Of a DNA stretch of 64,000 bases, positions 39,278-50,589 are shown piece by piece. Numbering within the stretch: the stretch's first letter is position 1; every line of letters starts with the position of its first letter. The notes beneath the pieces were generated by a model that had not been told where the DNA came from, searched no databases, and worked only from the letters and a program-made list of their open reading frames with translations. The stretch comes from Phascolomyces articulosus (taxonomy: Eukaryota > Mucoromycota > Mucoromycetes > Mucorales > Lichtheimiaceae): assembly GCA_025677815.1 (NCBI GenBank), contig JAIXMP010000046.1, positions 217,076 to 281,075 of the forward strand, given 5' to 3'. The translations under genes were made by a program, and so were the position numbers.

Positions 39278-41396
39278 ATGAGATCATCAACGAGAAATGG
39301 AAATATTATTATATGGTTTCACCAATTTTCATTTCTAGTGACAGGCGTTTGTTCTACTTTAGGTGTTCAATGGTTATTTTATACTGGTGCTGCGAGTAGG
39401 TATATTATTATTGTCGTTATTGACAACACATAATAGGAATGATAACAATCATGGACATATTCTTTTACCAACCCTTTTATTTTTTATATATCGAAAAAAA
39501 AAAGGTGGATCTAGTTTTTTTACACAGCTTGCGGGTTGTGTTGGGAGTTTGCTGGCTGGACTAGTCATCCCTATATTATCAACACAACAAACAACAAAAG
39601 TGACAGCCTCATCAACTACATCGGTAACAACACCATCTGAATCAGTAGAAAAAGGAAATGAACAAGAAGAATCACATATGGATGGGGTATCTATTAGCTT
39701 TGGTTTTTCTTTTTTTTTTCTTTTTAATATTAATACGAATACAAAATAGGAGTGTGTGTATGTGTGGATCTAATGTGGGAAAATAAAATGTATGGATGGT
39801 ACCTATTTGTTTATTACTTTTTTACTCAGCAAGTATATTAATTTAAATATTAATAATAATAATAAAACATTAGTATTCTGTTGTCAATGTGGATGAAAAT
39901 AATAAGAAAGGGAATACAAGTACAGAAGGTGGAACGTTAGAACATATTGTGGTGGCTCGATTAGCAATTATGGATATGATTGCCAGTGCGTTTGTCACCG
40001 TTGGATTTTCACTTATTGGAAGTGGGGTAAATAAAATAAAATAGTATTTAATATAGTGATTATTATGTTTGTGTATGTATGTTGGGGAGGAAATTTTTAT
40101 TAATAAAACAAGAAAAATTGCTTTAAATTAGATGTATCAAGTCATTTTCAGTAGTGTTGTCATTTGGTGTGCTATTCTCAGTTATCTGTTTATGCGACGC
40201 GTTTTATCTATATATCAATGGATTGCAATTTTCGGAACAAGTATCGGATTAACATTTTGTGCTATCGATGGATTGACAACAAATACACATTTTCAAATAC
40301 AACAAGAAGTAGTAAACGGTAGTATTTCAAATGATGTCAATGGAACAAGTAGTCTCACATTTGGAACATTAATGACTATTGGTGGTACTTTTCTCTATGG
40401 TAAATAATTTTTTTCTCACATATTCTATATTGGAGTATCAAAAAAAAAAAAAAAAGGATCAACCCTGCATTTTTATTTACACGTCAAACATATCTTACTA
40501 TGATTGAAAAAAAAAAAAAAAACATTTCCTCTGTTATTAACTAGGATGATTTCTGGCTATTTTAATTGTTATTATTATTATTATTATTATTGCAATGATA
40601 CGATGTCATTAGCTTGTGTCTATGTTTATGCCGATCATATATTATCCAAACAAGATTCTGCTCCAGCACCTATTCGATTATGTTTTTATAATGGACTCTA
40701 TTCCACGTTGATCACTTTGATTTATATAATTTTATATACAATGCCGCATTTGGATCAATTGATCCATTTGGATCCTGTTGTCCCTCATCGACAAATCGGT
40801 GCCATGTATGCTTTTGTTACTCTAATGAATGCTTGTCATTCTTGGAATTATTATACATTACTTGAATCTACTGGCAGTGTAAATTTGAAACAATCTTATG
40901 GATGACAGATTGGGAGTAGGAGGAGGAGAGGGGAGAAGAAGTACATCTTTTTCTTAGGACTCTATAAAAAAAAAAAGGGGGAATGAGAAGAGGGAAAAAA
41001 AAAGAAAAGAAAGGGTATAAAGATGTCAAGTGGCGTAAATCTCAATAAGGAGGACAGAAAAAAAAGGAGAGGGGGGAGAGGAAATCTCAATCTGCATATT
41101 ATTATACAATTGATTATTTTAATCTAATTCCATTTTTCTATATATAGGTGGCTACGGGTATCCTCCAAGCAATTCGTGCCATCCTAGTTTATGCAATAAG
41201 CCATGTTTGGTATTGTGCTACGGATGCAGCTCAATGTAATAATTTTTTTTTCTTCTTCAATACTTCAAAAGAATGGAATCTCTTGTTTTTCTAACAACAT
41301 TATAATCTATACTTAGGTTTCACGGTGAATAAGGGAGCAGGAACACTTTTAGTCATTGGATGTGTTATTTTGTTTACTTTTAGTAGTAAAAATTAA
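39278..41396 (+). CDS. Drug/metabolite transporter superfamily membrane protein
   Basis: Seven exons: 39278-39395, 39505-39686, 39874-40026, 40132-40399, 40613-40878, 41148-41235 and 41317-41396; 1,155 nt, 384 aa. About ten hydrophobic helices are visible, arranged as in DMT/EamA proteins such as nucleotide-sugar transporters and SLC35F members. The first is WFHQFSFLVTGVCSTLGVQW; a later pair is ARLAIMDMIASAFVTVGFSL and MYQVIFSSVVIWCAILSYLF followed by MRRVLSIYQWIAIFGTSIGL, the usual half-repeat. The last segments are GILQAIRAILVYAISHVWYC and NKGAGTLLVIGCVILF. Two polar loops (residues about 60-105 and about 190-215) hold Ser/Thr and Asn. The substrate cannot be predicted and the subfamily is uncertain. 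An exchanger of the Golgi or vacuole membrane is plausible. Confidence 0.8.
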
Positions 41397-41819
41397 AAAT
41401 AATGATGTTATACCTTTGCGTCTTATATATATATCATAATAAATTAAGTATAAGTGTGACAAGATTAATCGTCCATGTACTACTATTTTGAATAATAGTT
41501 TAAGATTTATTTTAAAATTTATTTTTATTATTGTGGAAGATTAGTTGACCTGTACCTGTAGGTATATCGTCACTTCCTTTCAGTTCGATAGATATATGGG
41601 ATAAAATTAATTAAATGGAAGAGGCAAAACTGAAAAAACCTCTAATAGAGGAAAAAATAATGCGTGATTACGATATACAAAGTATTTATAATGGAGATAT
41701 GAAAGTAGAGTATAGAGTATATATTGTGGAGAAAGAGAGGAAGTGGGAAGGGGTGGTAAGAAAGAAAGTAACACACATAAATGTGTTATTGATCATATGT
41801 AGCTGTCTGATCTAGTTCT

Positions 41820-42214
41820 TCTTCTGTGTCTGGTTCACCATCATCAACTATCTCATCTGGATGACTCATCAGGCAATCGATCTCTTATATGACGTGAATC
41901 AATGCTGGCCATGTTTTTTTCCCATTGACCAAATGTAAGACCTGATTCAGATCGAGGTAGCTTGTTTAATATATGGTCATATGGTCGATGGCTTACATAT
42001 TGTTTGGGAGGCTAGGTATTTCTCCAAAAGCTTCAGTTAAATCTCGGAATCTTGGTTGTAGTAGAGTACAGTTAGAGAAATGTTCACTTTTTGCTTCCTT
42101 GAGTCCACAGCGACAGACCTGAAGTAGATATGAAGGGAGCCAATGCATGCGCCATTTAATAAACCAATGACGATCTTTTGATGTAGCTGGAAGATACAGA
42201 ATCGGATCTATCAT
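41820..42214 (-). pseudogene. 3' end fragment of a LINE reverse-transcriptase ORF2
   Basis: The minus-strand frame 41,993-42,214 contains IKWRMHWLPSYLLQVCRCGL and EAKSEHFSNCTLL. This is the C-terminal Trp-rich and Cys/His segment (C-X-C ... H-X4-C) seen at the end of fungal LINE ORF2 proteins. It is followed, after a frame change, by LPRSESGLTFGQWEKNMASI and a HPDE-type acidic end. Only the last about 130 residues are present, so it is a 5'-truncated copy, in opposite orientation to the LINE relic at 43-46.6 kb. Family assignment rests on motif memory. Confidence 0.6.
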
Positions 42215-42226
42215 ACGTTTTGCTGT

Positions 42227-42360
42227 GGAATTTGGTTAATTTTGAATCGAAAATAAAAAATAAAAACGGACAATATAAATCCCTTGAGACTTTTTTATAG
42301 GTTTTTAATAGAAAGAAAGATTTGAATAAAAGCTGAATTACTCTCCTACTGTTACCTCCA
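42227..42360 (+). repeat. Dispersed repeat of about 135 bp (copy 1)
   Basis: The block starts GAATTTGGTTAATTTT, contains AAATCCCTTGAGAC and a TATAGGTTTTTAAT segment, and ends AATTACTCTCCTACTGTTAC. It matches two tandem copies at about 58,752-59,028 along its whole length with scattered substitutions. It lies directly beside the LINE end fragment. The nature of the repeat is unknown: part of a longer element, or a short interspersed element. Confidence 0.6.
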
Positions 42361-42498
42361 TTTTTCTCCCTGCTCTCTTTCTTTTTATTATTATTATTAT
42401 TATATTAAATAAATTCTTAAGTATTGCTGTACCGCATAAAGAAATTTTTACATGTGATTTATGCATTCAAGAAGCTATTTTCGCTCCTACTGTCACAA

Positions 42499-42561
42499 CT
42501 ATTGCCAATATCATATCAACGATTGCCAATATCATATCAACTATTGCTAATATCATATCAA
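42499..42561 (+). repeat. Tandem 21-bp repeat, three units
   Basis: Three adjacent units of ACTATTGCCAATATCATATC(A) differ by one or two bases. As 21 is a multiple of three, the plus-strand frame reads TIANIIS three times inside a longer Ile/Ala/Thr-rich frame that starts near 42,455 and hits a stop near 42,597. This may be a coding minisatellite in a decayed gene. No protein family was recognised. Confidence 0.6.
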
Positions 42562-43231
42562 TTGCTACCATTATTGTAGCTATTATTACTTATATCTAGG
42601 TAATTGTTGCTCTTGAAGTAGCAGAACATACTCAGATGATAGCAATTACGGATTTAATTCAAGCAACTCTTGCGCTACGAATAGTAATCTTTACTAGATC
42701 ATAAGCAGAAATTACCTGTAAATTAGCAACTGATCCCATTAGATTAGAAAATGAAATAGTATAAATAGGATGAAGAAATTTCTTTTGAATAAAAATCATC
42801 TCTTAGTCATATCTTTACCCATCTATTAATTTTCTCTTGGTTTTTGTATAAAGGAAACGACGATTAGGTCACTCTTCACTTTTTTCTTAAATTTTTTAAG
42901 TTATTTATCTTTAATTCCCATATATAGGGATTGTTAACATTGTGTTGCTTAAACAGAAAACCTTTGATTTTATTACAGTGATCCCCTACTTTTTACACCT
43001 CCACTTTTTGCATTCTCTAAGATTTCTGTACCAATTTATGGAGAATTACTATAAATACTTATAATACTTAATAGGCTTTTCCCACTATTCATTACTTTTA
43101 TATAGCGATCAAAAAAGTCATTTACATCAAACCAACCAGCCATCATTCCACCAGATAAAACACCTTACCACCCATACAATCCAGTTGATAGACCCCATGG
43201 CCAATAGCGAAGGATTAATACTAACTCTACG

Positions 43232-43723
43232 ATGCCATCTGTGAAACAACCTAAGCAACAGTGGTTACTGACAGAACCTGAACTAAATTCTCTCAATTCA
43301 CTTTATGATGAAACGAAATGTAATAACCAACTTAAATGCAATAACCCTAGCTGCACCCTTACAAGCATCCGAAGACATGGCAACAATAATAAGGCCACCC
43401 CACCACAACCGAGGTTCCGCTGCAGTACATGTACCAAAATGTATCAGGCATTCAAAATGTACCAACTGTTACAACAAATTCACAATCTTCTAGGTGACAA
43501 TGACACTGAGTCGTCGTATAACATTGACCTTAACCCCTCTCAATCCTTAGAAGATTTTAGAAAGCAAATTATACAGGCCCTCAAAGCCCAAGATGATCAC
43601 ATTACTAGACATGATAATATACTCACAGAACTCAAAAAGCTCCAAGATGAACTGACAGCAGCAAAAGAACAAATCACTGATCTTGAGGCTGAAAACCAAC
43701 GACTTCGACACCAGCTTTCCTAA
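43232..43723 (+). CDS. LINE ORF1 N-terminal protein: zinc ribbon plus coiled coil
   Basis: An uninterrupted 163-aa frame starting MPSVKQPKQQWLLTEPEL. It contains a zinc-ribbon-like pair, CNNPSC then CSTC (about residues 36-41 and 67-70), separated by a basic loop, and ends in a heptad-rich coiled coil (LKKLQDELTAAKEQITDLEA, residues about 134-153). The sequence after the stop continues as recognisable ORF1 fragments in other frames (ARAFTPLSPTHGFQYVYF). The stop may therefore be a mutation, or ORF1 may be split. An RNA-binding, multimerising chaperone role is typical of LINE ORF1 proteins and is inferred here. Confidence 0.55.
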   Translation: MPSVKQPKQQWLLTEPELNSLNSLYDETKCNNQLKCNNPSCTLTSIRRHGNNNKATPPQPRFRCSTCTKMYQAFKMYQLLQQIHNLLGDNDTESSYNIDLNPSQSLEDFRKQIIQALKAQDDHITRHDNILTELKKLQDELTAAKEQITDLEAENQRLRHQLS

Positions 43724-44032
43724 CAAAACAAAAGAAGTATTGACCAGGGGGATTTTCCTCCACTCCCTTCAACAACTGCCCCATAGCCTATGTATAGCCA
43801 GAATAGCCAATAGGCGACCCTACTTTGTCATCGCCTCTGCTCTGACCCAATATCTGAAACCACCTGAAAGCGCCGAATAGAAATTGCAGCAAGAGCTTTC
43901 ACACCACTGTCACCCACTCATGGTTTCCAGTATGTCTATTTCCCCTCTTAAGCACGCGAACCTCTAGGACAAATGAGAGCAAGTCTTCATTACCTTTGAA
44001 TCAATAATAGCCACATTCTCGATATATAGTAC

Positions 44033-44617
44033 TGTGGTATAGATAAGAATTGATGATAGAATTAATGACAAGAGAGATAGAGACAGAAGAAGTCTTATGA
44101 GAATTGATATAGATTTATTATAATGATAAAGATGATAATAAAGATAAAGATTATTCTAGTTTTACAAGTACAGTATTTATATGTTTTCTTATCTATGCCA
44201 CTTAATCGTTGATCATAGTAGTTTGTTAATATTACATTTGTTTGGTATGATGGATATATATTATAGGTAGTATTCATGGTGATATAACACAACATGAGGA
44301 GATATAATTATATTTGTTGTACATATATATATTTGTTGACCATTAGTCATTAGATGATTATTATTACTTTTATACTCTTACTCATATAATGAGAAGGTAT
44401 GGTAGTATTTGTGTATTATTTGATAATTATTGTATATAGGATATTATTATACCAGGATCATTATTATTATATTATTATTATATTATTATTGGAATGATGA
44501 TTATGTAAGGCAACTGATATTATTTATTTATATTATTATTTATTATTTGTGATAACACAATGTAGTAGTATCGGTGATAATATATGAGAAGAAGTGTGGA
44601 TATGTAGATATGCCACA
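44033..44617. mobile_element. Solo LTR, second family, inside LINE ORF1
   Basis: The block begins TGTGGTATAGAT and ends GATATGCCACA, giving LTR-style TG...CA ends with short inverted repeats. Flanks are AGTAC (44,028-44,032) and AATAC (44,618-44,622), a 5-bp duplication with one mismatch. It interrupts the ORF1-like reading, which can be followed on both sides. The interior is very AT-rich with ATT/TTA runs and no coding potential. It is unrelated to the chromovirus LTRs at 7.5, 50.0, 55.1 and 57.0 kb. The orientation is unknown. Confidence 0.65.
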
Positions 44618-45179
44618 AATACCCTGCCAAATAAGTGATTGGATTCCTAGTTCATAATGACTTCATCAAGGACCTTTGTTTACAATTTAATAAAATCAAC
44701 ATCCAACCTATTAAGTTCAGCCTACTCCATCCTGACAATATTCATGACCCAAAATATGCAACTGAAACACCAGCAACAAAAGCAACTCTAGCCCTCTAAT
44801 TCCAACAACAAAGAGCAATTAGAACACTTCACTACCTCTACGCACTAATTAAATATGCGGTAGCTCGTTCCTTTGCTGATGTTGGTTGGATTTCAGCTGA
44901 TGATTTAAAAGACCTTCTAATAACCTGTAGACCTGATCGAGACGATCCACTATTGGCAGCAGAACTTTTCCAAGTAGACAACTTTGTCGAAAAAGAGGAC
45001 AATGAGAACATGGATTATTTTTATGGTAATAACTCCCGCTCCCCTTCCCTCTTAGGCACTCTATCAGTAGGCTCTAACTTTCAATAACCCCCCCCTACCA
45101 AATTATAAGTGAATTTGACCTATAAATATAAAAAAAAATGTATAACAATCAATTATGAATGATAAAAAATCACACTAAC

Positions 45180-46624
45180 TATTTTTAATACTACTGGTCT
45201 ATGTAAAGAAGCACTAAACCCTCTCCTCACTTACACACCTAACTCTAACCTCCTATTCCTTCTCAAAACTTGGCTTATTTCCCTAAACCACTACTATACC
45301 AATTAGACACAACACCATGTGTATGGTACTAGGCAAAGGCATTACTGTTCATTTCCTGGCCAACTTGGTATATCTCTTCTCATCAACCTAAATTGTAAAT
45401 TCCATGTCCACTTTATCCTTGATACTTCCTCCCTATATTCGCTTTACTACTTAATATGCACTGTAGCTAATACTCTAATCCACTACCTCTACCTTCCCCC
45501 TTCTATTTCCAATGATTTAGTATTAGAAATACTCAATTCCTTACCTCTCCATCACCCTAACACCAATAACACAATATTCCGTGGAGATTTCAATGCATAG
45601 ATATACTCATTTATTGGTGACTCAGTTTATAACTCTTAGGGCTGCATTTTCGAACACTAGCTTCTCTCCCACCAACTATAGTTATGGAACAAAGAAATGG
45701 CTTATGGAAAACCAACATTTATGCGAGCCACAGGAATAAGTATTATTGACCTATTTCTCAGTATAAATATGGTAACTAACCCACATTTTAAAATTGACGA
45801 TCACCTATCCCTGGATTCTGACCATAAGATGGTCTACTTCAGCTTTGATTTGACCCCAAATACTACTAAAAATTCATTGCACCAACTACCACCAACAAGA
45901 CAGTTATGGCGTCTAAGTAGATTAAAAAATGAACCCAAACGTGAACAATATATCTCAACCTTTGTCAACTCGCTCATGCCAATCAGTACAACACTTCACA
46001 GATCACCTCTACCATAGAAGGAAAGGATGCTGACTCACTAAGATAGGACATCGATGACATAACAAATCAATTCTATTTAGCTCTTTACACCACACTTGAC
46101 AACACACTTGGATCAACACCAGGAGGATATGCTTGAAGGAATAATACTTAGAATGAAGAACTACAATATCTTTTTGACCATTGTGGGCTATGCTACAGAA
46201 AATGGCGAAATGCCCTTGGAATGAATAAACTTACCTGGTGGATCCGCCATTAAGAGGCTAGAGCCAAATTTCGCTGCGCAATTCATAAATGCAGTAGAGA
46301 AATATGGAAGACCTTCTGCACCTCTTTAGAGAATAATGAATATAGTAAGACCACAGCTAGAATAAAGAAAATAAAACAGAGCCGTATAGTTCTTCCTACA
46401 TTTTCACATCAAGAGGGACTAATAACAGCAGCAATTACCATAGCAGCACATTTAGAAACAGTATATGATGGACACCTTCTACTGACCCATAACCATCACC
46501 AACAATAATAGTAGCATCCCTCTCCTCTTTCAGATTTTACATCATCTCTATCAGAATTTCCAATCACAATGGATACTATCTCAGCTGCCCTAGAACGTCT
46601 ACTAACAAAAAAGGCACCCAGATC
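45180..46624 (+). pseudogene. LINE ORF2 remnant: endonuclease-like domain and start of reverse transcriptase
   Basis: Broken plus-strand frames read, in order, LTIFNTTGLCKEALNPLL, then a segment ending TIFRGDFNA (the GDFN motif of apurinic endonuclease-like LINE nucleases), then GISIIDLFLS and LSLDSDHKMVYFSFDL (the SDH motif of the same fold). A linker (QLWRLSRLKNEPKREQYI) and the first reverse-transcriptase motif follow. The catalytic reverse-transcriptase core is missing because a hAT element starts at 46,625. Several in-frame stops and frame changes show long decay. Confidence 0.7.
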
Positions 46625-46760
46625 TAGGGTTCCCCATGGTTCGGTTTGGTTCGATTCTTCTAAGGAATCGAACTGAACCGTAATTTGAAAGAATCGAACC
46701 AAACTGAACTGTAAAGGAACCGAAGAACCGTGGGCAGAACTGAGAACCAAAAACCGAGAA
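46625..46760 (+). repeat. Left terminal inverted repeat and subterminal repeats of the hAT element
   Basis: After TAGGGTTCCCCAT come many forms of one word in both orientations: GGTTCGGTTTGGTTCGATTC, GAATCGAACTGAACCG, GAATCGAACCAAACTGAACTG cut short, GGAACCGAAGAACCG and GAACTGAGAACC. The clustered, inverted words are probable transposase-binding sites. The right end has the same words. Confidence 0.75.
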
Positions 46761-48665
46761 TTCAAATACATATAAATGAATGCAAATGTACAAACGAAAC
46801 CCATATATTCAAATCAATAAAGGCAATAATTGTTATAGACCACTATAAAATAGAATAAAAATCATTTTGAAATTGATATCTTTATTATAAATAATATTTT
46901 AAATTATATTATATATTATGTACATAGTACCAAATGCTAAAAAATCAAACATCATGGCCTTTATCTTTAATAATCCAGTTCCATACCATGTGTGCATTGA
47001 ATTGTAAAAGAAGACGATTCTAGTGTAGGCGCTTAGTGAGTATTACATACGTATAATAAAAAATCACATCCAATCATCCAATATCTTTATAATAACAAAG
47101 TATCCAAAAACAGAACCATTCCAAAAGGGAGAATAGATTACACCTGAATAACTAACATTGCTGCGTAAAAAAATCGATGATCATGTTGAGTATATTATAA
47201 AAGAATATAGTCATCACCTTGTGAAAAAAGCATACAAAAAAAGGTAATGTTGATTGTGGACGACGTCAAAAATAAGAGGATGATTATTGTATCGTCGTAA
47301 AACGTTTCCAAAATAAAAAATGATCCGTTTCGAACATATCCTAAATGAAGTAATTCCGCAATAAAAATAAATAGTATAAATGGATCATAAAGTAAAATAA
47401 TTGTTATGACTGCAAAAAAAAGTATATAAAAAAAAGAAGCTTGGTAAGATGGATAAGTCGTCGTTTGGTGTAGAAAAGGCATATTTCCAAATTAAAAATG
47501 TTGTCGTGCTAAGCAATTTTTTTCTTCAAAAAAAAAAAACCAGATGATTGTGGCACCATAAAAGGAATCACTGTTAAAAAATGGAAAAAACCTCTCAAGT
47601 CCATCCAAAAGAAAAAAAAACCGATTATTGAGTCAAACAGTAAATATCAAGGCTATTGTATCATAAACATCGTTTATCCAAAAAAGAATTGATTGATCAC
47701 TAGACTTACTGTGAATAAAAGAACAGTTGATAAAAAAAATAGCTGTTGTTTACAAAGATATGATGATGAATATGTTGTGCATATGTCGCAAAGTAGCTGA
47801 AAGGAGAATAATACCAGAAAAAAAATTACTATTTTGAATTGACCAATAAAATATGATTGTCGCATTGAAAAAATGATTCAATCGTAAATAAGTTGTTGGA
47901 TTGAATGGCTGTTGTATTATATAGTAAATAGTGGTTTTTCAAAACGATTGTTGTTGTTACATTATATTGGCAGTATTTTTTTTTCCAAAAGAAAATAAGA
48001 TCCATAAATCTGTGTTGAATAAGCATTGTAAAACGTTTTTTTAGTAAAAAAAATAGTCGTATCGAAAAGGGTATAAAAGAATACATAGGTATATAGTAAA
48101 AGACAATAGTTCCGAAATGAAAAAGTAGCCGATTGTTGAAAGAGAAAGAGTATGTGTACTTGAATAAACAAAATAATAAAGAAAGAAATGTTAAAGAAAG
48201 GATAACACGTAGTACAATTACTTTTTTGGATTCACAACCGATTCCTTGCAAAATGTTTCAATTACTATACTTTTGACATTATGTATCAACAACCTTTTGA
48301 AAAAGATATCCATTCGCGTAAATAATAAATTTAGGCAATGCTCCAATATATTTCATTATTATTATCAATTGAATATGAATCAAAAGTATATATAAAGCCT
48401 TTATTTTATTCAAAAAAAAAATATCCATCATCTTTTTTTAACATACCGTTATTTTACCTCACCACAACTACCACTTTATTTTCTTTCTCCAGCCTTATTT
48501 ATAACAATGCCATACTAAACCGGTTCTTCTTCTAGCAATCCCCTTGGTGCTCTTTATGATGACGATTTGGTAATGATAATTATATATTATGTCAATTATA
48601 TTCACCTTCTGTGTTACTTGAAAAAATTTCATGCTGATGGATGTGTTTACTGTCTTTTATAGAAT
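46761..48665. other. Long 5' non-coding part of the hAT element
   Basis: About 1.9 kb between the left end and the transposase start. Minus-strand frames here (e.g. 47,829-48,251) are Phe/Tyr/Leu low-complexity and not convincing. From about 47,100 to 48,250 the DNA shows a loose recurring pattern of A-runs followed 15-35 bases later by GATTGTTGT-like words, suggesting an old diverged satellite or repeated binding site. Confidence 0.4.
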
Positions 48666-50007
48666 ATGTCCTCACCTTCTGACTCTCCCATTCCTGCCCA
48701 ATTTCAACGCACTTTATCTGCCATGTCCACCGATTTCCCTAATCTTAGTGATAATACTGATACTGAATCTGTTGCTAATTCTGTTTCTCAATCCCGAGGT
48801 CAGACATCATCATCAAAAGAAAGTTGGGTCATCAAGTACAATTATGGTGAACGAACTACAGATGCTGAAGGCAAGGATCGAATTAAATGTAAGGTCGGAT
48901 CTTGCACAAAGACCTATGCAGCACAAGATGGAAATACCTCGGGTCTGATTAAGCATTTAAGAACGAGCCATAGCATCACAGTTAGTAGTGGTCCCCATAC
49001 TGGTGAAAAGCGAGTTGGTGGTCCCTTGGATTCTTTTATGCAGACTAAACGTGCTCGCATCTTTTCGGTGGATGAATTTATCAAGACCTTCATCAAGTTT
49101 ATCATTAAGAGCAAGCTGCCATTCACCATGGCTGACAATGAAGAGTTGCAAGAATTCTTGAACATTATACAATGTGCACCTACAATGGAAAGCATTCAGC
49201 TCCTAAGTGCCAAAACAATTACAAGAAAGGTAAATAATTATACTCCTTTTCTCTCCATTTACTTTATATATGAGTATATAAATATACGAATGATATTAAT
49301 TTTTTTTTACCTTTTTGTGTTTAGACCAAAGAAGAATATGAGGGATATAAGAAGCAATTGCAGCACTTGTTAGGTAAACTCCCCGTAATATCATGCACAC
49401 TCGATGGTTGGACCAGTCCATATAATGATGCTTTCCTTGCTGTCACGGGCCACTGGATCTGTACCTCCACTTAGACAATGAAAGAAGTGATCCTGGGTTT
49501 TGAACCATTGAGTGGTCCACACTCAGCAGAAAACTTGGCCGATGCTTTTTTGCGCGTCATAAACGATTTTGATCTTAGTAGCAAGCTTTTTACTATTACT
49601 ACGGACAATGCATCAAACATGAAGAAAATGGCTCGCATAATTGAAGCGCGTTGTACAGAGCAAAACTGGTGAGTTGAAAATATACTTTACATATTCAATA
49701 TATTCTATAAATAAAGTAATAAACATAATTATTAATATAAATACATGTACATCATATATAGGTCATTCCATGCAAAGAAACACCATATTCTATGTCTTGG
49801 ACATATCCTCAATTTGGCAGTTCAAGATATTTTGCATTGGGGTATAGGAGTGCTGTATATTGAAGACAATGAAGATTCCGAAGACGGCGATAGTGTTGGT
49901 GCAGATAATGATGACAATAATGATAAGATAGCCATTAGAACAGATGGTAGTGAGGATCAAGATCGAGAACTTATGAGTTCACTCATAAAGCTACGAAAAG
50001 GCATTAC

Positions 50008-50436
50008 TGTGAAAAATATAAAAGGTATCACGAATAGAAAATAAAAACGATATAGGAATACGTTGAGACTGTTATATAGATTTATTTCAATCAAAGTAAT
50101 GATGATTCAACTATCTAATAAAATTGAGGTCCTTTTATACTTTTCGATGAAGTGTTTATTTCTAATTATTTATCTATTGTCGGGTATGTGTTTATATGAG
50201 TCCATAGAGATGAGGATTGATATTTGTTATTGTTAATTTATACTTTATGCTAAGAAGGCGTTTATTCATTTCTTATTTTCTTATTGTTGAACATTATACC
50301 TTATTTGGTATACCGTTCTAATTCATACCATTTCATAATAATGGCGTTATTCTATTTTATTTATTATTTATTCTTTTCTTCCTCATTTAAATTTAGATAC
50401 ACCTATTTGGCGTATTCTTTTCATATGGACACGACA
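50008..50436 (-). repeat. 3' LTR of the chromovirus
   Basis: 429 bp, starting TGTGAAAAATATAAAAGG and ending GGACACGACA on the plus strand, preceded by the ATTAC duplication. It contains the hairpin ATACC...GGTAT near 50,305-50,325 and aligns over its length with 55,081-55,505, 7546-7984 and the reverse complement of 56,962-57,390. Confidence 0.93.
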
Positions 50437-50589
50437 TTTCCCCCTTCCAGGTTCTATAACCGTTGGATAAGTTTATTCTTGGTTTTTCTTTCTTGTATTG
50501 TATCGTGTTTGTTTATAAGGATTATTGTTATATTCATCCGAATCATTCTTACGCTTTTTATTTGTCTTTTTTATTACTACTTGTTCTTT

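Larger units (their letters stand above)
43100..46624 (+). mobile_element. Decayed LINE (non-LTR) retrotransposon, truncated on the right by a hAT element
   Basis: In order the block holds an ORF1 with zinc ribbon and coiled coil (43,232 on), its frameshifted continuation, a solo LTR inserted at 44,033-44,617, the C-terminal part of ORF1 (FADVGWISADDLKDLLITCR near 44,880), an endonuclease-like region (45,180-46,017) and the first residues of a reverse transcriptase (ALERLLTKKAP near 46,590-46,620). Many stops and frameshifts show it is dead. The reading is cut at 46,625, where the hAT terminal repeat begins, and does not resume after the hAT right end. Confidence 0.75.

Noticed and set aside
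47195..48251. Several minus-strand frames rich in Phe, Tyr and Leu
   Set aside because: They reflect A-rich plus-strand DNA; they overlap one another in different frames and show no motif.
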